A stretch of DNA of 22,668 bases, taken from positions 1 to 22,668 of the forward strand of contig CAZDHR010000060.1 of assembly GCA_964505295.1 (NCBI GenBank), read 5' to 3'. This document shows positions 6,374 to 13,932 of the stretch, in pieces. The translations under genes were made by a program, and so were the position numbers. Below the pieces are notes generated by a model. It was not told the DNA's origin. It ran no database searches and saw nothing but the letters and a program-made list of their open reading frames with translations. How positions within the stretch are numbered: position 1 is the stretch's first letter; every line of letters begins with the position of its first letter. This DNA is from DATKZH01 sp964505295. Lineage in GTDB: Bacteria > Planctomycetota > Planctomycetia > Pirellulales > Thermoguttaceae.

Positions 6374-7366
6374 CTATCGGGGAGGATTCTCGGGGCTGCC
6401 GGCCACGTTGCCCACCTGACCCCCTTCGTAGACGCTGAACTCCGCCCAAATCGGCAGGTGATCGGAGATCTCCACGGCCTGGCGCATCGACAGCTCGAAC
6501 TCCCGGATCAGGTCGACCACGCCCGACCGGCCCGTGAACTCCGTGGTCGCACGACGGTCGAAGAGGAGATTGTCGACGAGTCGGGTGCCCCGGGTGGTGC
6601 TGGGCACGTCGGAGATCGCCCAGGTGATGTTGGGCACTTGCCCCAGGGCGCCCAGGTGGCGATCATCGACCCCGAGGTCGCCCAACAGGATGACGTCGTC
6701 CTCGCCGCGACCGTCGTCCCGCACCGCGCGGAACACGTCGTCCAGCAAATCCAGCTCCGCCACGACCCGACTCGCGTCGGTGTGGACGTTGACCAGCGTG
6801 AAGGTGAAGGCCTCGTTGGGGCTTGGGCCCCGAGCGAGGAACGAGCCCACCAAGGGCTCGCGGCGAAACCGGCCCGCGTCGTCCTGCACGACGCAGACCG
6901 TGCTTCGGTCGATCTCGACGGTGGCCCGATCGAACAGAAACGCGCTATATTGCTCGACGGGCTCCCGTCCCACGCTGGGCGGCGCGGCGAAGTCGTAGTG
7001 CCGCCCTTCGGTGTTGATCTGTTCGACGAAATCGAGCAAGATCCCCTGGTCGCGCGCCCGAACGTCCTGGATGGCCACCACGTCGAACCGCCGGATCACC
7101 TGAGCGAGCCGATCGACGACGTGTTGCTTGCTCAGCTTTTGCTGATCGAACGGGCCGAGGTTGATCGCGGCGATGCGAATCGTCTTCTGCCCTTGCGGGA
7201 CCGGCGGTTGCTCGGGCACTCCGTCGTCCGAGCCCCCGGCGCCCGACTCACCAGTGCGTGGCTTGACGCTCAGCGACTCAATCCCTTCGATGTCGAAGTT
7301 CGTCCAAAAGTACCAGCCGCCAAACACGGCAGCGGCGAGCAGGACCGAAGGCAAGAGTTTCGGCAT
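6374..7366 (-). CDS. Membrane-anchored DNase I-like endonuclease/exonuclease/phosphatase-family protein
   Basis: A 330-residue protein starting at ATG 7366, which follows GGAGGG at five bases. Residues 3-21 (KLLPSVLLAAAVFGGWYFW) form a signal or anchor helix, followed by a Gly/Pro-rich linker. The rest aligns by eye with DNase I-like proteins: IRIAAINLG, then VVAIQDVR (Asp101 where DNase I has Glu), EQYSAFLFD (Glu138), LVNVHTDA (His195), LLGDLGVDD (Asp230 but Gly232 where the usual GDFN motif has Asn), VDNLLFD (Asp265) and ISDHLPI (Asp302, His303). The fold and His/Asp pairs are kept but two metal/phosphate-site positions differ, so activity may be altered. It would act outside the cytoplasmic membrane. 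The 418-base stretch upstream has no gene. Confidence 0.8.
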   Translation of the reverse strand: MPKLLPSVLLAAAVFGGWYFWTNFDIEGIESLSVKPRTGESGAGGSDDGVPEQPPVPQGQKTIRIAAINLGPFDQQKLSKQHVVDRLAQVIRRFDVVAIQDVRARDQGILLDFVEQINTEGRHYDFAAPPSVGREPVEQYSAFLFDRATVEIDRSTVCVVQDDAGRFRREPLVGSFLARGPSPNEAFTFTLVNVHTDASRVVAELDLLDDVFRAVRDDGRGEDDVILLGDLGVDDRHLGALGQVPNITWAISDVPSTTRGTRLVDNLLFDRRATTEFTGRSGVVDLIREFELSMRQAVEISDHLPIWAEFSVYEGGQVGNVAGSPENPPR

Positions 7367-7437
7367 GGTTCCCTCCGATGGATCATGCTGGCCCGAATCG
7401 TTCGCAAAACGCGTGGCCCGGGGGGGCCTCGCCGCAC

Positions 7438-7493
7438 CGGCTTCCAGCCCGTGCGATGGATTGTCCAGGCAAGGCGCGTCTGGTTGGAAGCCG
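7438..7493. repeat. GGCTTCCAGCC inverted repeat in the divergent intergenic region
   Basis: CGGCTTCCAGCC (7438-7449) and GGTTGGAAGCCG (7482-7493) are complementary except for one G-T pair, with a 32-base loop. The surrounding gap 7367-7784 lies between divergent genes. It holds a possible TATGAT box at 7732-7737 ahead of the comF-like gene, without a clear -35, and no other recognised feature. Confidence 0.6.
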
Positions 7494-7784
7494 AGGCAAG
7501 ATGCCCGTGCTCCGCGCCACGCCGATGAGCAACCTGAGCAGCGTATCTCGGATCGGCCGGCACCAGGAAGGCACCAGCCCTGAGAACCTGGGAGAGTAAC
7601 GCAAGACGGCCCGCGACTCCAGGGCAATTCGGCGAACGGCAGGAGCAAAATGCGGGGACCCCGGCCCGAGGCGTCGACCGGGCTATCGGCAAAGGCGAAA
7701 GACGACGCTGCCTATGGGGACGTGAAGCCGTTATGATGGCCGGTGAGTCCGGCACGTGTCGAGTCGCGAAACGCGGGGCAAATC

Positions 7785-8588
7785 ATGGCGACCAGGCCCT
7801 CCCGAAGCGGTTGGATGTCCTCGGTGGTGAGTCGGATATCGCGTTGGGCAGGGCAGTGGCGCGATGGCGGCTTGGACCTCCTGTTTCCACCTCGCTGTGG
7901 CTATTGCGACGCCGAGCTGTCCTCGGTCGACGACGGTTTGCTGCTGTGCAGCCCGTGTCGCGGCTTGCTGGCCCCCGAGGATTGGGCGTACTGTCGCCGT
8001 TGCGGCGCCGGCGTGTCGCCTGACCACCCGCCGTCTGAGCCGTGCGAGATGTGTGAAAGGTCGCGGCTGAAGTTCGACGCGGTGGTCTCGCTGGGGGACT
8101 ATCGAAGTAAGCTGGGTGAGGCCGTATTGACGATGAAGGCCCCCAAAGGAGACATGCTTTCGGCGGTGATGGGCCGGTTGTTATACCTCCGCCGGGGTAG
8201 AGACGTGGCCGCGTTCCGCCCGGATCTGGTCGCGCCCGTCCCCATGTTTTGGACGCGACGGTTGGCCCGAGGCACGAACAGCGCGGAGATCTTAGCCGAG
8301 GGTCTGGCCCGGCACTTGCGCGTGCGGTTGGCGCGGGGGATGATAGTCCGTTGTCGTAACACGTTGCCACAAGCGAGGTTGAAACCGAGGGAGAGATTCG
8401 CCAGCGTCCGCGGTGCCTTCCGGCTCCGCGCGGGATATGATTTAGATGGCCTTCGCGTGATCCTGGTCGATGATATCTTGACGACCGGCGCCACGGCGAG
8501 CGAGATTGCCGGGCTGCTGAAGCGAGCCGGGGCCTCACGGGTCGCCGTGGCCGTGCTCGCCCGAGGGACTGGAGATCGCCCCTCGTAG
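7785..8588 (+). CDS. comF: ComF family phosphoribosyltransferase-like protein
   Basis: A 267-residue protein from the ATG at 7785; the frame is also open from a GTG at 7743, but the ATG follows CGGGGC and leaves an N-terminus of normal length. The N-terminal zinc-ribbon part has paired cysteines (RCGYCDAE, LLCSPCRG, YCRRCGAG and EPCEMC). The C-terminal phosphoribosyltransferase domain has the signature VILVDDILTTGATASEI (about residues 225-241). This architecture is typical of ComF/GntX proteins, which are needed for DNA uptake in some bacteria and of unclear role elsewhere. It begins the rightward part of the window and stands alone, 115 bases before the DUF502 gene. Confidence 0.9.
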   Translation: MATRPSRSGWMSSVVSRISRWAGQWRDGGLDLLFPPRCGYCDAELSSVDDGLLLCSPCRGLLAPEDWAYCRRCGAGVSPDHPPSEPCEMCERSRLKFDAVVSLGDYRSKLGEAVLTMKAPKGDMLSAVMGRLLYLRRGRDVAAFRPDLVAPVPMFWTRRLARGTNSAEILAEGLARHLRVRLARGMIVRCRNTLPQARLKPRERFASVRGAFRLRAGYDLDGLRVILVDDILTTGATASEIAGLLKRAGASRVAVAVLARGTGDRPS

Positions 8589-8703
8589 ATAGCAGAAGCC
8601 GATCCCCTCATGCCGGGGGTCTTGTCCGAGGCGGGCTAACGAAAAGAATGAATGGTAGCCGAGGTATGTTACGGAAAAAAAGAGGAGCAGAGCGGTAGTC
8701 GAT

Positions 8704-9669
8704 ATGACTGCGAGGAAGACCCAACTTGTCGGGGCCCGGCGCCCGTCAGGCCCCATTCGCACCGCGGTGCTGCGCGGCCTGGCGGTGGTGCTGCCTCCGC
8801 TGTTGACGATCGTGATCTTCATGTGGGCGTTCGGTATCATCCGGCAGTACGTCTACGATCCGGTGACCGGCTGGGCACGCGATCTGATCGTCTCGTGCAA
8901 GGCCGATGTCCGCGAGCAGTCCGAAATCTGGGCGGATGGGGACGTGCCCAGCGACGCCAGGGCTATTCGAAACCCGGTGATCGACGGCACCAGATACCAG
9001 CGGCTGGCGGAAGGGGAATACGTCCCGAAGGGGGTGTACGACCAGGTAGCGGAGGAAGGGTTCCCGAAGAAGGATCTGGCGACCGGGGAGGCGGTGTACC
9101 GTCGCTACGTCGACATCACGTATCTCCAGCCGTGGAAGGTGATCGTGCTGTTCGTCTCCCTGTTCATTCTGGTTCTGTACCTGCTGGGCAAGTTCATGGC
9201 AGCCGGAGTCGGACGCTTCTTCTACGGCTCGTTTGAGCGGGGAATCAACCGTGTCCCGTTCGTGCGCAAGGTCTATTCCTCGGTCAAGCAAGTGAGCGAC
9301 TTCATCTTCGCGAATCAGGAAATCCAGTACTCGCGCGTGGTGGCCGTGGAGTGGCCGCGCAAGGGAATCTGGTGCCTGGCCCTGGTCACCGGATCGAGCT
9401 TGAAGGCGGTCGAGGATCGAGCGGGAGAGGAAGTGCTTTCGGTGCTGATCCCCACGTCGCCGATGCCCATGACCGGATTCACGGTCACCGTGAAGAAAAG
9501 CGAGACGGTCGACCTGGACATCACGATCGACCAGGCGATTCAGTTCATCGTCAGTTGCGGCGTGGTCGTCCCGGCCGGCCAGATGAGCCAGACCCAGTCG
9601 GCCACCGAGACCCCGCCCCAGCTCATCGCCGCAAGCGACGTCGCGCAATCCGACCCCGACGATCCTTGA
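8704..9669 (+). CDS. DUF502 membrane protein with an extra extracytoplasmic insert
   Basis: A 321-residue protein from ATG 8704, with no strong ribosome binding site. The family pattern is clear: a first membrane helix (residues 23-46, RGLAVVLPPLLTIVIFMWAF), a second (about 145-163, KVIVLFVSLFILVLYLLG), then the conserved cytoplasmic part with NRVPFVRKVYSSVKQVSDF, VAVEWPRKGIW and the VLIPTSPMPMTGF block near the end. Ordinary DUF502 proteins of about 200-220 residues have a short loop between the helices. Here about 90 residues (52-143, including a segment with RYVDITYLQPW) are inserted, expected on the outer side of the membrane. Function of the family is unknown. It is followed 43 bases later by hemC. 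Confidence 0.9.
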   Translation: MTARKTQLVGARRPSGPIRTAVLRGLAVVLPPLLTIVIFMWAFGIIRQYVYDPVTGWARDLIVSCKADVREQSEIWADGDVPSDARAIRNPVIDGTRYQRLAEGEYVPKGVYDQVAEEGFPKKDLATGEAVYRRYVDITYLQPWKVIVLFVSLFILVLYLLGKFMAAGVGRFFYGSFERGINRVPFVRKVYSSVKQVSDFIFANQEIQYSRVVAVEWPRKGIWCLALVTGSSLKAVEDRAGEEVLSVLIPTSPMPMTGFTVTVKKSETVDLDITIDQAIQFIVSCGVVVPAGQMSQTQSATETPPQLIAASDVAQSDPDDP

Positions 9670-9712
9670 TTTTGGCCTCTGCCCGGATCCCCTACCGCGT
9701 CACGCTCCCTTC

Positions 9713-10642
9713 ATGCCCTCCCCCAAAAGTCTTCGTCTTGGCACGCGGGCAAGCGCCCTGGCGCGATGGCAGGCCGATTGGGTAGGCGCGAGTCTGGAGG
9801 AGCTCGGCGTCGAGGTCCTCCTGGTCCCGGTGACGACCAGCGGCGATCGCCAGCAGCGGGAGTCGGTCGCGGCGATCGGCGGTCAGGGCGTGTTTACCAA
9901 GGAGATCCAGCAGGCCCTGTTGGACGACCGAATCGATCTGGCCGTGCACAGCTTGAAAGACCTGCCCACCGAGCCGGTCGACGGCCTCTCTCTGGCGGCG
10001 GTGCCCGAGCGGGCGCCGCCGGGCGACGTGCTCGTCGGTCGCGAGCATGCCACGCTGGACGAGCTGCCCGAGGACGCCGTGGTAGGGACGGGCAGCCTGC
10101 GTCGCCGGGCGCAGATTCTCCACGTGCGGCCCGACCTGCGGATCCGGGACGTGCGAGGTAACGTCGACACGCGGCTGCGAAAGCTCGACGCCGGCGACTA
10201 CGACGCCGTGGTGCTGGCCGAGGCGGGGTTGCGGCGATTGGGGCTGGCCGAACGGATCACCCAGGTCTTGTTTCCGGCGATCCTCCTGCCGGCGGTCGGA
10301 CAAGGGGCCTTGGGCCTCGAAACGCGGACCGACGACGAGGCCACCCGGTCCGTCGTCGGGCAGCTCGACCACGGGCCCACCCACGCGGCCGTCCTGGCCG
10401 AGCGGGCGATGCTCGCGGCCCTGGAAGGCGGCTGCCTGGCACCGATCGCCGCTTGGGGCCGGGTCGATGGCGACTCGCTCGAGCTGACCGGCCGGGTGCT
10501 TCATCCCAACGGCACCCGCAAGATCGAAGCCACGCTCGCCGGCCGGCTCGACGACCCCAGCGAACTCGGCGACCGCGTCGCCCGAGAGCTGGCGGACCGG
10601 GGCGCGACGGAGCTGATTCGCGCGGCGCGGGAAACGCGCTGA
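9713..10642 (+). CDS. hemC: Hydroxymethylbilane synthase (porphobilinogen deaminase)
   Basis: A 309-residue enzyme that polymerises four porphobilinogen molecules into hydroxymethylbilane for haem biosynthesis in the cytoplasm. The full set of family motifs is present: LRLGTRASALARWQAD at the N-terminus, GVFTKEIQQALLD, DLAVHSLKDLPT with catalytic Asp83, VGTGSLRRRAQIL, RDVRGNVDTRLRKL, and EGGCLAPIAA with Cys241 as the dipyrromethane cofactor attachment site. The length is normal. The ATG at 9713 lacks a clear Shine-Dalgarno, as do several genes here. Forty-three bases separate it from the DUF502 gene, so they may share a transcript. Confidence 0.97.
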   Translation: MPSPKSLRLGTRASALARWQADWVGASLEELGVEVLLVPVTTSGDRQQRESVAAIGGQGVFTKEIQQALLDDRIDLAVHSLKDLPTEPVDGLSLAAVPERAPPGDVLVGREHATLDELPEDAVVGTGSLRRRAQILHVRPDLRIRDVRGNVDTRLRKLDAGDYDAVVLAEAGLRRLGLAERITQVLFPAILLPAVGQGALGLETRTDDEATRSVVGQLDHGPTHAAVLAERAMLAALEGGCLAPIAAWGRVDGDSLELTGRVLHPNGTRKIEATLAGRLDDPSELGDRVARELADRGATELIRAARETR

Positions 10643-10943
10643 GCACGACCCTCCAGCCAGCGCGGGGCATCGAGCGTATCCGGCGATCGGCCGCTTCTGC
10701 GCCCGGGTTCGGCAGGAATCGCAGACTTGGCTCCGCCGTGTCGAGCTGGCTTTAGCAACAGACCGCGTGGCTCAAGACCCGGCAAGTCCTTTGTCACGCA
10801 GTAGTTGCCCCGCGACCCAGTGGGCTTCTCGCGTCTCCGCGTTCAGTCTGGCACGGTGGTTGCTGGATGGGCGAGCGCGAAAGTGCCGCAGCAGGCGGTA
10901 GCGAGCAGGGGGTGCGCGTTCGCGGAATCGACGCGAGGCGGTC
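10643..10943. other. Intergenic region upstream of the flagellar genes
   Basis: About 300 bases without a gene. It holds the sigma-54 promoter at 10849-10864. I saw no convincing terminator for hemC and no clear activator-binding palindrome upstream of the promoter. Confidence 0.6.
10849..10864 (+). promoter_or_regulatory. Sigma-54 (-24/-12) promoter of the flagellar operon
   Basis: TGGCACGGTGGTTGCT matches the sigma-54 consensus TGGCAC-N5-TTGCW at every fixed position, with GG (10850-10851) and GC (10862-10863) exactly ten bases apart. Transcription would start near 10875, about 70 bases before the flgF ATG. It is on the same strand as the flagellar genes and in the only sizeable gap before them, so it very probably drives flgF and downstream genes with an enhancer-binding activator. 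Confidence 0.85.
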
Positions 10944-11708
10944 ATGCCTTACGGTCTGTACCTTTCGGCCGAGGGGGCCCATGCGCAAGCGACTCGCCTG
11001 GAGGTCATCGCCCATAACCTGGCCAACGTCGACACGGTCGGCTTCAAGCGCGAACTGGCCGTGTTTCAGGCCCGGTACGCCGAAGAGACCGAGCGAGGGG
11101 AAGACTACGCCGGCTCCGGGTCGATCAACGACGTGGGCGGCGGCGTGCTCGTCCAGGAGACAAAGACCGACTTTGCACCCGGCCCCCTGAAGCGGACCGA
11201 CGTGCCTACCGACATGGCCATCCGCGGCGACGGCTTCTTCATGGTGGGGAGGGACGGGGAGACGTTCCTGACGCGGGCGGGCAATTTCCTGCTCAACGGG
11301 CGAGGCGAGCTGGTCACCCAGTACGGAGGGGAGGAGTTCGCCGTGTTGACCGACGCCGGCACCCCGGTCGTCGTCAATCCGGAAATCGGCCCTTGGGAGC
11401 TGACCGCCTCGGGGGCGATCCGCCAGGCCGGCACGGTGCAGAGTCTGGCCGTCGTCCAGCCCGTGTCGCTCGGCGACCTGGTCCGCATGGGCGAGAACGT
11501 GTTCAAGCCGCTGGCCGATCCGCTGCCGGTTGCCCCAGAGGACCGGAACGTGATCGGCGGCTACCTGGAGATGTCGGGCGTCGAGCCGACCACGGAGATG
11601 ATCGAGCTGATCGAGGCATCCCGCGCGGTGGAAGCCAATCTGAACATGATGCAAGCCCAGGACGAGATGCTCTCCGGGCTGGTGAATCGATTGATGAGGA
11701 GTGGGTAA
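10944..11708 (+). CDS. flgF: Flagellar proximal-rod protein FlgF
   Basis: A 254-residue rod protein of the FlgE/F/G family. The N-terminal family motif (IAHNLANVDTVGFKRE, residues 24-39) and the central block DMAIRGDGFFMV and FLTRAGNF are plain. The C-terminal heptad region has GYLEMSGVEPTTEMIELIEASR followed by NLNMMQAQDEM. The length and the position directly before FlgG support FlgF and not the longer hook protein FlgE. It forms the proximal rod and is exported without a cleaved signal by the flagellar type III system. Its stop codon TAA is followed immediately by the flgG ATG, and its last codons contain the flgG ribosome binding site. It is the first gene after the sigma-54 promoter. Confidence 0.92.
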   Translation: MPYGLYLSAEGAHAQATRLEVIAHNLANVDTVGFKRELAVFQARYAEETERGEDYAGSGSINDVGGGVLVQETKTDFAPGPLKRTDVPTDMAIRGDGFFMVGRDGETFLTRAGNFLLNGRGELVTQYGGEEFAVLTDAGTPVVVNPEIGPWELTASGAIRQAGTVQSLAVVQPVSLGDLVRMGENVFKPLADPLPVAPEDRNVIGGYLEMSGVEPTTEMIELIEASRAVEANLNMMQAQDEMLSGLVNRLMRSG

Positions 11709-12512
11709 ATGAGCGTTCAGACACTGTACTCGGCCGCCACCGGGATGGCGGCCATGGAGACGAAGCTCGACGTGATCGCCAACAATCTGGCGAACGTCGA
11801 GACCACCGCCTTCAAACGGGGACGACCCAACTTCGAGGACCTCTTCTACCGCCATGAGAAGATGCCCGGCGCCGAAGACAGCGCAGGGCAGTTCACGGCC
11901 ACGGGGACCTCGATCGGCCTGGGCTCCAAGGTCTCCAGCGTCCAGACGGAGTTCCAACAAGGGTCGTTCCAACAAACCGGAAGAGAGCTCGATGTAGCCA
12001 TCGAGGGACGCGGCTTCTTCAAGGTGACCGACCCCTCCGGCGACACGGTGTACACGCGTGCGGGCAACTTTTCGACGAATGCGGACGGGAGCCTGGTGAT
12101 CGGCTCCGCCAGCACGGGACGGCTGTTGGACCCCTCGATCGATATCCCGCCCGACGCCACCGCGATCTCCATCAGTGCCCAGGGCGTGGTGGCCGTCCGT
12201 CAGCCGGGCACGACGACCATGTCCCAGGTCGGCAACATCGAGCTGGTCACGTTCATCAATCCCGAGGGCCTCCTCAAGCTGGGCGAAAACCTCTATGCGG
12301 AGACCGACGCCTCGGGCCCGCCCACCGCGGGACCCCCCGGCGAGAACGGCGTGGGAGTGCTCCGTCAAGCCGTGCTCGAAGCCTCCAACGTCGAGCCGGT
12401 CCGCGAGCTGATCGATCTGATCACGACCCAACGGGCGTTCGAGCTCAACTCGCAGGCCGTGCAGGCCGGCGACGAAATCATGCAGCTCGTAGCGAACCTC
12501 AGGCGGATGTGA
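11709..12512 (+). CDS. flgG: Flagellar distal-rod protein FlgG
   Basis: A 267-residue distal-rod protein. The N-terminus LYSAATGMAAMETKLDVIAN and NLANVETTAFKRGRPNFEDL are strongly FlgG-like. The central part has GTSIGLGSKV, ELDVAIEGRGFFKV and YTRAGNFSTNADG, and the C-terminus has the FlgG block QAVLEASNVEPVRELIDLIT with QRAFELNSQAVQAGDEIMQ. The length is close to the usual 260. The ATG directly abuts the flgF stop, with AGGAG at 11697-11701 in the end of flgF, so the two are translationally coupled. The TGA stop runs straight into a purine-rich repeat. Confidence 0.96.
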   Translation: MSVQTLYSAATGMAAMETKLDVIANNLANVETTAFKRGRPNFEDLFYRHEKMPGAEDSAGQFTATGTSIGLGSKVSSVQTEFQQGSFQQTGRELDVAIEGRGFFKVTDPSGDTVYTRAGNFSTNADGSLVIGSASTGRLLDPSIDIPPDATAISISAQGVVAVRQPGTTTMSQVGNIELVTFINPEGLLKLGENLYAETDASGPPTAGPPGENGVGVLRQAVLEASNVEPVRELIDLITTQRAFELNSQAVQAGDEIMQLVANLRRM

Positions 12513-12587
12513 GGGGAGTAAGGAGTCGGGAGTGGGGAGTCGGGAGTGAGGAGTGGGAACTTGCAAATCAGCCGCTTGCGGCTTCGC
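12511..12587 (+). repeat. GGGAGT-type purine tract and AGCCGCTTGCGGCTTCGC palindrome after flgG
   Basis: A tract of GGAGTAAGGAGTCGGGAGTG-like units begins at the flgG stop codon and runs to about 12559, followed by GGAACTTGCAAAT, also present in the ATPase insert. The palindrome at 12570-12587 is identical over 18 bases to 4314-4331. Together they fill the gap to flgA. Confidence 0.8.
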
Positions 12588-12608
12588 ACCAGACAACCTC
12601 AGGTCGCA

Positions 12609-13886
12609 ATGTCAATCACATCAGCCGCGCGCACATGCGTAATCACTCTGGCGGCCATCGGCGTCGCGTTTTTCGGGCCGGCGGCGGTCCGTGCCGCCGA
12701 ATTGCAGCTCCGCCGCGAATGCCGGTGTTCCGGTCCGGTGGTCACGCTGGGCGACGTGGCCGAGGTGCTTGCCGCCGACTCCGCGCAAGCCGAGGTCCTG
12801 GCGGCGGTGGAGTTGTTTCCCACGCCCCCGTCCGGGAGGAAGCGATTCCTGCAAGTGCGCCAACTCCAGGACCTGCTCCTGGCGCGGGGCGTCGATCTGC
12901 TGGAGCACCGGATTTCCGGGGCCAGCCAGGTCGCAGTCCTTCGCGCCGAAGAGGAGCCCGAAACGGTCGAGGGCGAGGCGCTGCCGGCCTCGGTGGTCGA
13001 AAAGGTGGAACGACGGGTCTCGCAATCCATGGTGCGATACCTCCAAACGCACGTCTCGGCCGCCGAGCCCTGGAGCGTCGACGTGAAGCTGAGCGCCCCC
13101 CAAGCCCAATCGATTGCCTCTTCGGAGAGTGAGCTCTCGGTCGACGGCGGGACGCCTCCCTGGCTAGGGATTCAGCGTTTCGAGGTAGCCGTCCTCTCGC
13201 CCGACGGTCCGGTGCGGTTCGACGTCGACGCGGAAGTCACGCTCGCCTCGCAACGCGTCGTTGCCGCCCGGTCGCTTGCCCGAGGCGCGATCATCCGGGC
13301 GACCGACGTTCGGCTGGAGCCCGGCGGGGCGATCGAAGCCGGCCCCGACTGCTTCCACTCGATCGACGACGTCGTGGGCAAACAGACCAAGCACGCCATC
13401 CCCAAAGACAAGGTCCTCGACGGCGGCTCGATCCGCCAGCCGCTCCTGGTCCGTCGAGGCGAAGTGATCACCGTCTACGCGCGAAGCGCCGGCATCCGCG
13501 TCCGAAGCACGGCGAAGGCCCGAGAAGACGGCAGCCTGGGCGACCTGATCCAGGTGGAGTCGCTCGTCGACCGGGCCGCCTACTTCGCTCGCGTCAGCGG
13601 CATCCAGGAGGTCGAGGTGTACGCCCGGCCCGCTCAGGCGGATCGAATCGGGGCGGCCGTTCTCAACGGATCTGCGCCCGGTGTCTCCTCACCAAACGCC
13701 GCCAGACCGTGGACGACGGGCGAGAAAGCCGGCTGGGGTTCGGGGCGCACAGGCAGGCAGAACTCACCGAACCGCGTCGAGACGGTCGGCTTCAACTGGG
13801 AACAACGAATCGTCAGTCCTGAACCCGACCCTCGACCCTCCGCGACCGTGGTCGCCCAACCACGAGCCCTGACCGCTGACCCCTGA
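12609..13886 (+). CDS. flgA: Flagella basal body P-ring formation protein FlgA
   Basis: A 425-residue periplasmic chaperone for P-ring (FlgI) assembly. I chose ATG 12609, which starts a clean signal peptide (TCVITLAAIGVAFFGPAAVRA); the frame is open upstream but through repeat sequence. The C-terminal third of the core contains the FlgA/SAF domain: VVAARSLARGAIIRATDVRL, then a VVGKQTKHAIPKDKVLD stretch, VRRGEVITVYARSAGIRV and the AKAREDGSLGDLIQVES block. The protein is longer than enterobacterial FlgA (about 220) because of an N-terminal domain of some 190 residues and a disordered C-terminal tail of about 70 residues. The end of the tail (EPDPRPSATVV to ALTADP) is encoded by CCCTGAC-like repeats that also provide the stop. 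Confidence 0.92.
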   Translation: MSITSAARTCVITLAAIGVAFFGPAAVRAAELQLRRECRCSGPVVTLGDVAEVLAADSAQAEVLAAVELFPTPPSGRKRFLQVRQLQDLLLARGVDLLEHRISGASQVAVLRAEEEPETVEGEALPASVVEKVERRVSQSMVRYLQTHVSAAEPWSVDVKLSAPQAQSIASSESELSVDGGTPPWLGIQRFEVAVLSPDGPVRFDVDAEVTLASQRVVAARSLARGAIIRATDVRLEPGGAIEAGPDCFHSIDDVVGKQTKHAIPKDKVLDGGSIRQPLLVRRGEVITVYARSAGIRVRSTAKAREDGSLGDLIQVESLVDRAAYFARVSGIQEVEVYARPAQADRIGAAVLNGSAPGVSSPNAARPWTTGEKAGWGSGRTGRQNSPNRVETVGFNWEQRIVSPEPDPRPSATVVAQPRALTADP

Positions 13887-13905
13887 TCCCTGACCCCCAA
13901 ACCTT
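13815..13905 (+). repeat. CCCTGACC-like repeat overlapping the end of flgA
   Basis: Degenerate units of CCTGAAC, CCCTCGA, GCCCTGAC, CCCTGATC and CCCTGACC span the last codons of flgA and the following intergenic bases. The TGA stop at 13884-13886 is one of the TGA triplets of the repeat. Sequence of a similar style (CTCGACCCTAGACC) precedes flgL at about 19315-19335. Confidence 0.6.
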
Positions 13906-13932
13906 GAACTCCCAAGCAAGAGGATATCGCAG

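Noticed and set aside
6227..7528. 433-residue open frame opposite the DNase I-like gene
   Set aside because: No recognisable domain, while the minus strand has a signal helix, a ribosome binding site and DNase I-like motifs.
7732..7737. TATGAT as a promoter for the comF-like gene
   Set aside because: No matching -35 box at 16-18 bases, so it is not listed as a feature.
10794..12596. 600-residue open frame on the minus strand opposite flgF and flgG
   Set aside because: Its sequence is rich in His, Gly, Arg and Asp with no domain pattern, typical of the antisense frame of GC-rich genes, while the plus strand encodes unmistakable flgF and flgG.
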